NCBI RefSeq assembly: GCF_003065605.1 | Contig: NZ_CP026952.1 | Span: 868,001-932,000, forward strand | DNA length: 64,000 nt | From: Aeromicrobium chenweiae | Lineage (GTDB): Bacteria; Actinomycetota; Actinomycetes; Propionibacteriales; Nocardioidaceae | Reading direction: 5' to 3' | Part shown: piece after piece, positions 1-7,793 of the stretch | Layout of the letters: every line of letters starts with the position of its first letter | How positions within the stretch are numbered: the stretch's first letter is position 1 | The notes under the pieces: generated by a model | What the model was told of the DNA's origin: nothing | Databases searched by the model: none | What the model saw: the letters and a program-made list of their open reading frames with translations, nothing else | Program-made: the position numbers and the translations under genes

Positions 1-475
1 TGTCCCACATCGCCTGCACGGTGACGTCGTCGGCGATCGTCGGGTGCGACTCGGGATAGCCGGTCACCCCGACGTGATGGAACGGGCTGCCCATCGCGGT
101 CAGGTCCTGCAGCAGGTCGAGCGATCCCGCGTAGTCGCCGGCCGGGTCGGCGTCGCCGGCCGGGACGAAGACGCTGTCGATGCCGATCGCGCGGAGGCGG
201 TCCACGATCTCGGTGAGCTCGGCGCGACCGCTGATCATCCGCGCCGCGAGGTGTGGGACGGCCTGGTAGCCGTGGCCGACGAGCCGCTCGGCCAGGTCCA
301 GCGTCGCATCCATGCCCTTGCCGGGGGAGGCCGTGACGGTCAGGGTGTGCCCGCGCGGGAGGGACTCGAGGATCTTGTCCTCGATGGACGCCGTGGGCAG
401 GACCTCGTAGCGAGAGCTCTCGAGCAGCCTGCGCAGCTCGCGTGCCGTGGATTTGTTGCGCATGAGGCAACTCAT
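1..475 (-). CDS. Methylenetetrahydrofolate reductase-like protein, 3' end outside window
   Basis: My own reverse-strand translation gives an open frame of about 158 residues that runs off the left edge. It contains a beta-strand/helix pattern typical of the MTHFR TIM barrel: LTVTASPGKGMDATLDLAE, then VPHLAARMISGRAEL, then GIDSVFVPAGDADPAGDY and GVTGYPESHP. In MTHFRs these correspond to the segments carrying the PHLxAR and GDxxxP signatures. Family role: NAD(P)H-dependent reduction of 5,10-methylene- to 5-methyl-tetrahydrofolate. The start may be ATG 475 or the in-frame ATG 463; no clear Shine-Dalgarno decides. The N-terminus lacks the classical ExxPP opening of MetF, so a paralogue with another one-carbon role is possible. 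Confidence 0.75.
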   Translation of the reverse strand, partial: MSCLMRNKSTARELRRLLESSRYEVLPTASIEDKILESLPRGHTLTVTASPGKGMDATLDLAERLVGHGYQAVPHLAARMISGRAELTEIVDRLRAIGIDSVFVPAGDADPAGDYAGSLDLLQDLTAMGSPFHHVGVTGYPESHPTIADDVTVQAMWD

Positions 476-572
476 TTCGTGATACGCACCGGAACTCCAG
501 CGTATCCCGGGTGGGCGGGGCGCGGAAGGGTTCCGGCAGGGCGAACCGCGGCCGCCGCTAGGCTGGCGACCG

Positions 573-646
573 GCTCCCGTAGCCCAACTGGCAGAGGCAG
601 ATGGCTTAAACCCGTCACAGTGTGGGTTCGAATCCCACCGGGAGCA
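573..646 (+). tRNA. tRNA with anticodon UAA (tRNA-Leu by anticodon), short variable loop
   Basis: The cloverleaf closes well. The acceptor stem is 573-579 with 639-645 (7 bp). The anticodon stem is 600-604 with 612-616 around loop CTTAAAC (605-611), giving anticodon TAA at 607-609. The T arm is GTGGG-TTCGAAT-CCCAC at 622-638, and the discriminator is A646. CC follows at 647-648 but the final A of CCA is not encoded. The variable loop is only 5 nt (617-621), whereas bacterial tRNA-Leu normally has a long variable arm. The D stem has only three good pairs (582-584 with 596-598). It would decode UUA, a rare codon at this GC content. Confidence 0.85.
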
Positions 647-664
647 CCGTGCGCGGGCCGGCGA

Positions 665-1360
665 TCAGGCGAGCAGGTCCGGCCGCAGCCCGTTCTCGAC
701 GATGTCTCCGGCCACGAGGTGGAGCTTGCGGTTGCGAGCCTGGGACAGGCGGACGAGCGCGGCGAACGCCTGGTCGGCCGTGATCCCGAGCCGCTGCATG
801 AGCATGCCCTCGGCCTGTCCGATGATCGTCCGGGTGACGAGGGCGGACTCCAGTGCCTGCTGCTCCTGGGCGCCGGCGACCGCCATGGCGACGTGGGAGG
901 CCAACACCTGGGCGGTCGCGCGCTGGACGGGGGTGAACGCACCCGGGGTCCGCGAGTAGAGGCTGAGGCTGCCGATCTCGCGGGGCCCGACGAACAGCTG
1001 CAGGGCCAGGACGCTCCGGATGCCGAGGCCGTCCGCGGCCTGCTTGGACCACTGCGGCCACCTGTCGTCGACCAGCAGGTCGTCGGCGTGGACGGTCTCG
1101 TGCTCGCCGATGCTCTGCCGGCTCGGTCCCTCGCCGACCTCCTGCTGGAGCAGGTCCGCACGGGACGCCGTGTCGTCGGTCGGCGCGACCGTCTGGATGC
1201 GCCGCCCCTTCCTCACCAGCGTGATGCCGGCATGGTCACAGCCCTCGACCACGGCCACGGCGGTCGCGGTCGCGCTCTCGTAGGTGGCGGTGGGGCCCGG
1301 CTCGGTGGTGAGCTCCCGAGCGATGCGGGAGAATGGGTCCCCGGCCGGATCGTTGAACAT
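665..1360 (-). CDS. GAF and ANTAR domain RNA-binding antiterminator
   Basis: 231 aa. Residues about 25-155 form a GAF sensor domain (PSRQSIGEHETVHADDL, then FVGPREIGSLSLYSR). The C-terminal 55 residues are an ANTAR domain (RTIIGQAEGMLMQRLGITAD, then AFAALVRLSQARNRKL). ANTAR proteins bind paired hexaloop RNA stems and prevent transcription termination; GAF-ANTAR proteins are abundant in actinobacteria. I chose ATG 1360 because the upstream extension lacks family features and the GAF starts soon after. The gene stands alone between the tRNA gene and a divergent aldo-keto reductase. Its RNA targets cannot be told from this window. Confidence 0.88.
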   Translation of the reverse strand: MFNDPAGDPFSRIARELTTEPGPTATYESATATAVAVVEGCDHAGITLVRKGRRIQTVAPTDDTASRADLLQQEVGEGPSRQSIGEHETVHADDLLVDDRWPQWSKQAADGLGIRSVLALQLFVGPREIGSLSLYSRTPGAFTPVQRATAQVLASHVAMAVAGAQEQQALESALVTRTIIGQAEGMLMQRLGITADQAFAALVRLSQARNRKLHLVAGDIVENGLRPDLLA

Positions 1361-1558
1361 GTTCTGATTCTCACCAACGATCCGCTGCTGCGCCACACGG
1401 ATTTGCACGTCCTCAACGGGGTAGAGGACGTGCAGGGCCCTGACACCGCGCCGCGGTCGGTTCATGTCCCGAGGCGCCGCCGGGTTCAGCACATGAGACG
1501 GCGGCGCCGCCCTCTTTCTCGACCAGCCCGTCTGGTCGCCGACACAAGGAGCACAGCC

Positions 1559-2539
1559 ATGGAGACACGCACACTCGGCCGCACGGGACGGGACGTCTCG
1601 GTCGTCGGGCTCGGCACCTGGCAGCTGGGCGCCGACTGGGGAGACGTCGACCACGACGAGGCGCTCGCGGTCCTCGACGGAGCGGTCGGGAGCGGGGTCA
1701 CCTTCTTCGACACCGCGGACGTGTACGGCGACGGGCGCAGCGAGCAGCTCATCGGGGAGTACCTGCGCTCGCAGGCCGCAGCGGACATCTTCGTGGCCAC
1801 GAAGATGGGTCGTCGCGCCGAGCAGGACCCGAAGAACTTCACGCTGGACGCGTTCCGGGCCTGGACCGAGCGCTCACGTCGCAACCTCGGCGTCGACACC
1901 CTCGATCTCGTGCAGCTGCACTGCCCGCCCAGCGCGGTGTTCTCCGACGACCAGGTCTTCGACGACCTGGACACGCTGGTCGCGGAGAACGTCATCGCGG
2001 CGTACGGCGTGAGCGTGGAGACCGTGGAGGAGGCACTCATCGCGATCCGCCGCCCACATGTGGCCTCGGTCCAGATCATCTTCAACGCGTTCCGGCTCAA
2101 GCCGCTGGACGAGGTGCTGCCCGCTGCGCGCGCCGCTGGTGTCGGGATCATCGCCCGCGTGCCGCTGGCGTCCGGCCTGCTGTCGGGGCGCTACACGGCC
2201 GACACCACCTTCGCCGCCGACGACCATCGCACGTACAACCGCACGGGCGACGCGTTCGACGTCGGCGAGACGTTCTCCGGTGTCGACTTCGAGACGGGCG
2301 TGAAGGCGGCCCGCGAGTTCGCGGACCTCGTGCCCGAGGGGGTCGAGCCGGCCCAGGCGGCCATCGCGTGGATCCTCGCCCAGGACGGCGTGACGGCAGC
2401 CATCCCCGGTGCCCGCAACGTCCAGCAGGCGCGCGGCAACGCCGCGGCGGCCGGGGTCGTGCTGCCGGCCGACTTCGACGCCGGCGTCCGTGACATCTAC
2501 GACCGCCTGCTGCGCGACGCGGTGCACCCGCGCTGGTAG
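1559..2539 (+). CDS. Aldo/keto reductase
   Basis: 326 aa, a full-length (beta/alpha)8 aldo-keto reductase: NADPH-dependent reduction of aldehydes or ketones in the cytoplasm. The catalytic tetrad is visible as Asp and Tyr in FFDTADVYGDGRSE, Lys in VATKMGRR and His in LVQLHCPP. The C-terminal cofactor loop PGARNVQQARGNAAA is also present. Start ATG 1559 is preceded by AAGGAG (1546-1551) at good spacing. The frame stays open upstream to position 44, but that extension antisenses the GAF-ANTAR gene and crosses the tRNA, so it is not coding. Substrate unknown; it is transcribed away from the ANTAR gene and towards a TetR gene. Confidence 0.92.
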   Translation: METRTLGRTGRDVSVVGLGTWQLGADWGDVDHDEALAVLDGAVGSGVTFFDTADVYGDGRSEQLIGEYLRSQAAADIFVATKMGRRAEQDPKNFTLDAFRAWTERSRRNLGVDTLDLVQLHCPPSAVFSDDQVFDDLDTLVAENVIAAYGVSVETVEEALIAIRRPHVASVQIIFNAFRLKPLDEVLPAARAAGVGIIARVPLASGLLSGRYTADTTFAADDHRTYNRTGDAFDVGETFSGVDFETGVKAAREFADLVPEGVEPAQAAIAWILAQDGVTAAIPGARNVQQARGNAAAAGVVLPADFDAGVRDIYDRLLRDAVHPRW

Positions 2540-2540
2540 G

Positions 2541-3134
2541 TCAGGAGTCGGCGGCGGCGAGCACGAAGTCGACGAGGGACGCGGCGAGCTCGTCGATGCC
2601 GTCGGCGTCCATCACCGCCGGCGCCACCAGTGCGTGCATGAGCGCTCCGCCGAGCAGGGTGTCCAGCAGCAGCGTGACCGAGGTGCCGGGCCGCAGCTCG
2701 CCGCGGTCGATCCCGCGCCGCACCGTCGAGCGGGCCGCGTGCACCTGCGACGCCCGCCAGGTGTCCCAGGTCTCGCGCAGCTCGGGCGTCATGGACGCCT
2801 CGGTCGCCATGCGGAACGCGGCCGCCTTGAGGTCGCCGAAGTAGTAGCGCATGTGGTGGGTGACGATCTCGCGCAGGTCGCCGGGCAGCGAGCCGGTGTC
2901 GACGTCCTCGACCGTGACCAGCGTCGTGACGAGGGAGTCGATCAGCAGGGTCCTCCGGTCGGGCCAGCGCAGGTAGATCGACGCCTTGCCGACGCCGGCC
3001 TCGCGGGCCACCGCGTCGATGCTGAAGCCCGACCAGCCGTGGCGGCCGTAGACCCGGCACGCCGCGTGACGGACCCGCTGCCCCATCGCGGGATCGCGGG
3101 GACGACCCGGGCTCCGTGTTGTGATGGTCGTCAC
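2541..3134 (-). CDS. TetR family transcriptional repressor
   Basis: 197 aa from GTG 3134. The N-terminal HTH reads FSIDAVAREAGVGKASIYLR. The rest is an all-helical ligand-binding domain with the C-terminal helix DGIDELAASLVDFVLAA. It is divergent from the thiolase/hydratase fusion, with only 41 bp between the starts, and an inverted repeat lies in that gap. It therefore probably represses that gene and itself, with an acyl-CoA or related substrate as inducer (inference). The start is uncertain: AGGAG abuts the GTG directly, too close for a normal ribosome site, so a leaderless GTG start is as likely. Confidence 0.88.
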   Translation of the reverse strand: MTTITTRSPGRPRDPAMGQRVRHAACRVYGRHGWSGFSIDAVAREAGVGKASIYLRWPDRRTLLIDSLVTTLVTVEDVDTGSLPGDLREIVTHHMRYYFGDLKAAAFRMATEASMTPELRETWDTWRASQVHAARSTVRRGIDRGELRPGTSVTLLLDTLLGGALMHALVAPAVMDADGIDELAASLVDFVLAAADS

Positions 3135-3138
3135 CTCC

Positions 3139-3169
3139 TTGATTACTGAACGACAATCGTCAGTATCAT
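3139..3169 (+). promoter_or_regulatory. Leaderless promoter with TetR-type operator
   Basis: TTGATT (3139-3144) and TATCAT (3164-3169) make a -35/-10 pair for the fusion gene whose ATG is at 3176, six nt beyond the -10 and without a Shine-Dalgarno. Between them TACTGAACGA (3144-3153) and TCGTCAGTA (3157-3165) form a nearly perfect inverted repeat, the expected operator of the divergent TetR protein. Confidence 0.6.
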
Positions 3170-3175
3170 CATCGC

Positions 3176-5533
3176 ATGAACGCACCCCTGGATCCGCGAA
3201 CTCCGATTCTCGTCGGGGTGGGTCAGCACGCCGAACGAGTCGACGAGCCCGACTACCGAGGGCTCTCCGCGGTCGGGCTGGCCGCCGAGGCGGCACGCAA
3301 CGCCCTGGCCGATGCGGGCAGCGCGGACCTCGCGGCGTCGATCGACACCCTCGCGGCGATCCGTCAGTTCGAGATCTCGACCCCCATCGGCTTCGCGCCG
3401 CTCGGCCGCTCCACCAACGTGGCGCGCTCGATCGCGAACGAGATCGGGGCCGATCCGGGGCGCGCGATCCTCGAGGTCGCGGGAGGCCAGGGCCCGCAGC
3501 ACCTGGTGTCCGAGCTGGGCGACACGATCGCCCGCGGTGACGCGGACGTGGTGCTGCTCGTGGGCTCCGAGGCGATCTCGACGGCCCGCCACCTCGCCCA
3601 CGCCGAGGACAAGCCGGACTTCAGCGACGACCCCGGGGGCTCGGTCGAGGACCGCGGCTACGGCCTGCGCGGCGTCGTCACGGTCTCGCAGGTCCGGCAC
3701 GGGCTGACGGACACCCCGAGCCAGTACGCGCTGCTCGAGCACGCGCGCCGCGCCCGGCTCAAGGTCGACCGCGAGACGTACGCCCGGTCGATGGGTGAGC
3801 TGTTCGCACCGTTCACGCGGGTCGCCGCCGCGAACCCCCTCTCGGCCGCCCCGACCGAGCGTTCCGCGGAGGAGCTCGTCACCGTCACCGAGCGCAACCG
3901 CATGGTCGCCGACCCCTACCCGAAGTTCGTGGTCGCTCGCGACCAGGTCAACCAGGCCGCTGCGGTGCTGATGATGTCGGTCGAGGCCGCGCGCCGCCTG
4001 GGCGTCCCGGAGGACCGCTGGGTGTTCGTCCACGGCCACGCCGACACCGCGGAGCGCTCGATCATCGATCGTCCTGATCTCGGCGCCAGCCCGGCCGCCG
4101 TGCTGGCCGTGACGCACGCGCTCGCCGTCGCCGGCATCGGCGTCGACGACCTCGCGCACCTGGACCTGTACAGCTGCTACCCGATCGCGGTCTCGGCCGT
4201 CTGCGACGGTGTCGGTCTCGCGGCCGACGACCCGCGCGGCCTCTCGGTCACCGGCGGGCTGCCGTTCTTCGGGGGAGCGGGCAACAACTACTCGATGCAC
4301 GCGATCGCCGAGATCGTCGCCCGGGTTCGCGCGACCCCCGGCGCGTACGGGATGGTCGCCGCCAACGGCGGCATCCTGTCCAAGTACTCGGTGGGCGTGT
4401 ACGCGACCACCCCGCGTCCGTGGACGGTCGTCGACAACGACGCGCTGCAGGAGGAGCTGGACGCCGAGCCGCCCGCCCCCACGACGTCGACGCCCAGCGG
4501 CTGGGCCACGATCGAGACGTACACCGTCAAGCACGAGCGCAGCGGACCCACGGGCATCGTCGTGGGCCGGCTCGAGTCCGACGGCAGCCGGTTCCTCGCC
4601 ACGACGGTCAGGGGCGACCAGGACGTCGTCGACCTCCTGATGGGCGACGCGGAACCCCTCGGCTCGCGCGTCTTCGTCCGCTCGTTCGGCTACGGCAACC
4701 GGGTCACCCTGACCCGTGACCGGGCCGACGAGCTCCTCCCCGTGCCCCGCGTGGGCCTGCGCGACGACTACGAGCACGTCGCCGTGCGCCGCGACGAGCA
4801 CGTCCTGGAGGTCACGATCGACCGACCCGACGTGCGCAACGCGCTGCACTCGGCCGCCCATGTCGAGCTCGAGCAGGTCTTCGACGCCTTCGAGGCCGAT
4901 CCCGAGCTGTGGGTCGCGATCATCACCGGCGCCGGCAAGGACGCGTTCTGCGCCGGCAACGACCTGGCCGCCACCGCGGGCGACCTGCCGTGGTTCCCCG
5001 ACAGCGGCTTCGGTGGCCTGACGTCCCGTCACCTGCGCAAGCCGGTCATCGCGGCCGTCAACGGTGCGGCGATGGGTGGAGGCTTCGAGATCGTGCTGGC
5101 CTGCCAGCTCGCGGTCGCGGACGAGTCGGCGAAGTTCGCGCTCCCCGAGGTCAAGGTGGGGCTGTTCGCCGCGGCCGGTGGCGTCGTGCGGCTGCCGCGG
5201 GCGATCCCGGAGAAGATCGCCCACGAGATGATCCTGACCGGCCGGTCGATCAGCGCCGAGGAGGCGCTCGAGCTCGGCCTGGTCAGCCGCATCGTCCCGA
5301 AGGGGGACGTGCTGGCGGCCGCCCGCCGGCTGGCGGCCGAGATCGTCGCCGTCTCACCGACGTCCGTGCGCCTGTCGCTGGAGGCGATGGAGCAGACCCG
5401 CGGCATAGCCGACCCGGTCGAGGCCGCCCGTCACGAGACCGACGCGATGGACCAGCTGCTCATCAGCGAGGACACGCTCGAGGGGGTCATGGCGTTCGCC
5501 GAGAAGCGCACGCCGCAGTGGCGGAACCGCTGA
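3176..5533 (+). CDS. Thiolase-like protein fused to enoyl-CoA hydratase/isomerase
   Basis: 785 aa in one uninterrupted frame. Residues 1 to about 400 are a thiolase-like fold (TPILVGVGQHAER; ADVVLLVGSEAISTARHL; LDLYSCYPIAVSAVCDGVG; GGAGNNYSMHA). A small beta domain follows at about 440-515 (ERSGPTGIVVGRLESDG). Residues about 525-785 are a crotonase: EVTIDRPDVRNAL, the oxyanion-hole segment AFCAGNDLA, AAVNGAAMGGGFEI and LPEVKVGLFAAAGG. The thiolase part has GGQGP where classical thiolases carry the nucleophilic Cys, as in the SCP2-thiolase-like group, so it may be non-thiolytic. Likely role: CoA-ester metabolism (beta-oxidation or steroid-type side chain). Regulated by the divergent TetR gene. 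Confidence 0.88.
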   Translation: MNAPLDPRTPILVGVGQHAERVDEPDYRGLSAVGLAAEAARNALADAGSADLAASIDTLAAIRQFEISTPIGFAPLGRSTNVARSIANEIGADPGRAILEVAGGQGPQHLVSELGDTIARGDADVVLLVGSEAISTARHLAHAEDKPDFSDDPGGSVEDRGYGLRGVVTVSQVRHGLTDTPSQYALLEHARRARLKVDRETYARSMGELFAPFTRVAAANPLSAAPTERSAEELVTVTERNRMVADPYPKFVVARDQVNQAAAVLMMSVEAARRLGVPEDRWVFVHGHADTAERSIIDRPDLGASPAAVLAVTHALAVAGIGVDDLAHLDLYSCYPIAVSAVCDGVGLAADDPRGLSVTGGLPFFGGAGNNYSMHAIAEIVARVRATPGAYGMVAANGGILSKYSVGVYATTPRPWTVVDNDALQEELDAEPPAPTTSTPSGWATIETYTVKHERSGPTGIVVGRLESDGSRFLATTVRGDQDVVDLLMGDAEPLGSRVFVRSFGYGNRVTLTRDRADELLPVPRVGLRDDYEHVAVRRDEHVLEVTIDRPDVRNALHSAAHVELEQVFDAFEADPELWVAIITGAGKDAFCAGNDLAATAGDLPWFPDSGFGGLTSRHLRKPVIAAVNGAAMGGGFEIVLACQLAVADESAKFALPEVKVGLFAAAGGVVRLPRAIPEKIAHEMILTGRSISAEEALELGLVSRIVPKGDVLAAARRLAAEIVAVSPTSVRLSLEAMEQTRGIADPVEAARHETDAMDQLLISEDTLEGVMAFAEKRTPQWRNR

Positions 5534-5534
5534 C

Positions 5535-5921
5535 CTACGACTGCTCGATGCGCAGCGCGGCCCAGGTGTCGTCGAGGAGCACGGACTCCTCGGCGTACCA
5601 GCCGTAGTCGGCGACGAGCTCCTGGATCGAGTCCTCGTCGATGTCGGTGTTGTCGTCGGCCGGGTAGCAGACCCAGACCACCGGGATCGAGCCGATCCGG
5701 GGGAGGACCTCGTCGAACTGGTCGGCCAGCACGAGCCGGTCGTCGGCCACCAGGATCGCGGCGTCGACCGACTCCGGGTCGTCCTCGTCGCGGACCTCGA
5801 TCATCTCGGCGCCCTCGGGCATCGGGTCCAGGAGGGTCGTCTCCTCGACCGACGTGCCGATGACCCAGACGACGAACCCGTCGGAGATCCGTAGCTTCTC
5901 GGCGTTGCTCGGCTCGCTCAT
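5535..5921 (-). CDS. Small acidic protein, DUF3052-like
   Basis: 128 aa and strongly acidic (DEDDPESVDAAILVADDRL). The layout, with opening AEKLRISDGFVVWVIG, a central SIPVVWVCYPADDN and closing LLDDTWAALRIEQS, resembles actinobacterial DUF3052-type proteins; I assign it only at that level. No catalytic motif or membrane segment is visible. ATG 5921 has TAGGAT (5928-5933) six nt upstream, so it may be leaderless although it begins only 9 nt after the trmB stop. It converges on the thiolase/hydratase gene with 1 nt between the two stops. Function unknown. Confidence 0.7.
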   Translation of the reverse strand: MSEPSNAEKLRISDGFVVWVIGTSVEETTLLDPMPEGAEMIEVRDEDDPESVDAAILVADDRLVLADQFDEVLPRIGSIPVVWVCYPADDNTDIDEDSIQELVADYGWYAEESVLLDDTWAALRIEQS

Positions 5922-5930
5922 GCGGTCATC

Positions 5931-6644
5931 CTAGGGCGTCCGACGGACTGCGCGGAGGTCCCGGATGTCGCGGTCGACGGCCAGTCCCTTGCCCTCGAAC
6001 CGGGTCTGCGGGCGCCCCTCGAAGCGCTCGGACCAGTCGCCGGTGAACTCGAAGTCCGGCGAGCCGGCCAGCACCTCGAGCATCTGGTCCGCGTAGTCCT
6101 GCCAGTCCGTCGCGAGGCGCCACACGCCGCCCGGCTCGAGCACCCGCGCCGCCAGGGCCGCGAACTCGGGCGTGACGAGTCGTCGCTTCTGGTGACGCTT
6201 CTTGTGCCAGGGGTCGGGGAACCAGATGCGCAGCTCGTGCACCGATCCCTCGGGCAGCATCGTCGTCAGGACCTCGGCGGCGTTGACGATCGCGAGCCGC
6301 ACGTTGGTGACGCCCTCGTGCCGCATCGTGACGAGGGTCTGCGCGACACCCGGGACGTAGACCTCGAGGCCGAGGAAGTCGAGCTCCGGGTGCTGCTGCG
6401 CGGCGTGCACGATGGCCTCGCCCCGGCCGCTGCCGATCTCCACGACCAGTGGCGCCCGGCGGCCGAAGACGGCCTCCTGGTCCAGCACGTACGACGGGTC
6501 GACCGACGTGTTGGGGCCGTGCCGCGGCACGTCGAGGACGTACGTCTCGGCCAGCGCGTCCCACGCGGCCTGCTGGCGCTCGGTCAGGCGTCCTCCGCGG
6601 CGGGTGAACGAGACGGGCTGCGAGCGATACGGCGACGGTTCCAC
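5931..6644 (-). CDS. trmB: tRNA (guanine-N7-)-methyltransferase
   Basis: 237 aa from GTG 6644. It methylates G46 in the variable loop of tRNAs using S-adenosylmethionine. Family signatures are the SAM loop VVEIGSGRGEAIVHAA, LDFLGLEVYVPGV, and the substrate motif IWFPDPWHKKRHQKRRLV, which is diagnostic of TrmB. The C-terminus carries the DWQDYADQM segment. An in-frame ATG lies at 6671, but GTG 6644 has TACGCT 7 nt upstream (6652-6657), the pattern seen at many leaderless starts here, so I prefer it. The DUF3052-like gene follows after 9 nt and may be cotranscribed. Confidence 0.93.
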   Translation of the reverse strand: MEPSPYRSQPVSFTRRGGRLTERQQAAWDALAETYVLDVPRHGPNTSVDPSYVLDQEAVFGRRAPLVVEIGSGRGEAIVHAAQQHPELDFLGLEVYVPGVAQTLVTMRHEGVTNVRLAIVNAAEVLTTMLPEGSVHELRIWFPDPWHKKRHQKRRLVTPEFAALAARVLEPGGVWRLATDWQDYADQMLEVLAGSPDFEFTGDWSERFEGRPQTRFEGKGLAVDRDIRDLRAVRRTP

Positions 6645-6832
6645 TCGGGCTAGCGTAGACGCCGTGGACATCAGCCCAGCGTGCCGCGTCGGCCACCTCC
6701 CAGAGGTCCGGGGCTGAGCCCCGGAACGTTGCGCAGGACAACGACAAATTCGGGATCAAACAACCTGTCGACGGCGTTGGATACAGTGGAAGCAACGACT
6801 CCATCTTTCGGAGCCATCCCACGGAGGGAAAC

Positions 6833-7675
6833 ATGAAGAGCAGCAACCCTGTCTTCGCCCGCAGCGCCGAGTTCAACGGCCGCGGCGGCGCGATCGCCAA
6901 CGACCCGTCCCAGTGGCAGGTCGACCTCAACGGCTCACCGACGCACACCGAGCGCGGCACCGGCACCGGCCGGATGACCATCGACTCGGTCGTCGAGAAG
7001 ACCGCCATCACGCTGGGCGTCCTGACGCTCGCCGCAGCCGTCACCTGGTTCGCGATCGGCGACTTCGTCGACCCGACCACCGGTGAGGCCGCCTACGGCA
7101 AGGCCGCCACGTTCGCCACCCTCGGTGCCATCGTCGGCTTCGTCCTGGCGATGGTCAACTCGTTCAAGAAGGTCATCAGCCCCGCGCTGGTCCTGGCCTA
7201 CGCGGCCTTCGAAGGTGTCTTCATCGGCGCCTTCTCCAAGGTCATCGCGGCCTACGTCGACGCCCCGTCGATCGTGTTCCAGGCGGTGCTCGGAACGGTC
7301 ATCGCCTTCGGTGGCACGCTCGCGGCGTACAAGTTCTTCAACATCCAGGTCACCGACCGGTTCCGCAAGGTCGTCACGATCGCGATGTTCAGCGTCGTCG
7401 GCGTCCTGCTGGTCAACCTGCTGCTGAGCGTGACCGGTGTCCTCGACAACGGCGGCCTGCGCGGCTTCAACACGCTGGGCCTGCTGGTCTCCTGCGTGCT
7501 GGTCGTGCTCGCGGTCTTCATGCTGATCATGGACTTCGACTACGTCGAGAAGGGCGTCGCGGCGGGCATCCCCGAGCGCGAGGCCTGGCGCGCGGCGTTC
7601 GGCCTGACGGTCACCCTCGTCTGGCTGTACATCGAGCTCCTGCGCATCCTCGCGATCCTTCGCGGCGACAACTGA
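6833..7675 (+). CDS. Bax inhibitor-1/YccA family membrane protein
   Basis: 280 aa with about 60 hydrophilic N-terminal residues and seven predicted membrane segments (for example LGVLTLAAAVTWFAIG, AFEGVFIGAFSKVIAAYV, FMLIMDFDYVEKG). The GAFSK segment and the acidic FDYVEKGV region near the C-terminus are hallmarks of the actinobacterial YccA/Bax inhibitor-1 group, linked in other systems to cation leak and membrane-protease interactions. GGAGGG at 6823-6828 precedes ATG 6833. A TACAGT at 6783-6788 is a reasonable -10. Monocistronic, ending at a strong hairpin. Confidence 0.9.
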   Translation: MKSSNPVFARSAEFNGRGGAIANDPSQWQVDLNGSPTHTERGTGTGRMTIDSVVEKTAITLGVLTLAAAVTWFAIGDFVDPTTGEAAYGKAATFATLGAIVGFVLAMVNSFKKVISPALVLAYAAFEGVFIGAFSKVIAAYVDAPSIVFQAVLGTVIAFGGTLAAYKFFNIQVTDRFRKVVTIAMFSVVGVLLVNLLLSVTGVLDNGGLRGFNTLGLLVSCVLVVLAVFMLIMDFDYVEKGVAAGIPEREAWRAAFGLTVTLVWLYIELLRILAILRGDN

Positions 7676-7700
7676 TCACCTGCACGCAGCCCTGAGCTGA

Positions 7701-7732
7701 CGATGGCCGGTCCCCTCGGGGGCCGGCCATCG
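7701..7732 (+). terminator. Hairpin terminator after Bax inhibitor-1 gene
   Basis: CGATGGCCGG (7701-7710) pairs perfectly with CCGGCCATCG (7723-7732). The inner TCCCC/GGGGG pairs lengthen the stem to about 14 bp with a tetraloop. It is followed by GTCTGTTC, a weak U tract, so the stem does most of the work. It lies 25 nt past the stop codon. Confidence 0.75.
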
Positions 7733-7743
7733 GTCTGTTCCGG

Positions 7744-7791
7744 GGACGTCATCCCGCGCGAGGCGCAGGCGCCCCGCCGGGGATGACGTCC
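7744..7791. terminator. 12-bp inverted repeat between convergent genes
   Basis: GGACGTCATCCC (7744-7755) and GGGATGACGTCC (7780-7791) are perfect reverse complements around a 24-nt GC-rich loop that can itself fold (GGCGC repeats). It sits 2 nt past the stop of the minus-strand SGNH hydrolase gene and so could end transcription from that side. Confidence 0.5.
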
Positions 7792-7793
7792 GC

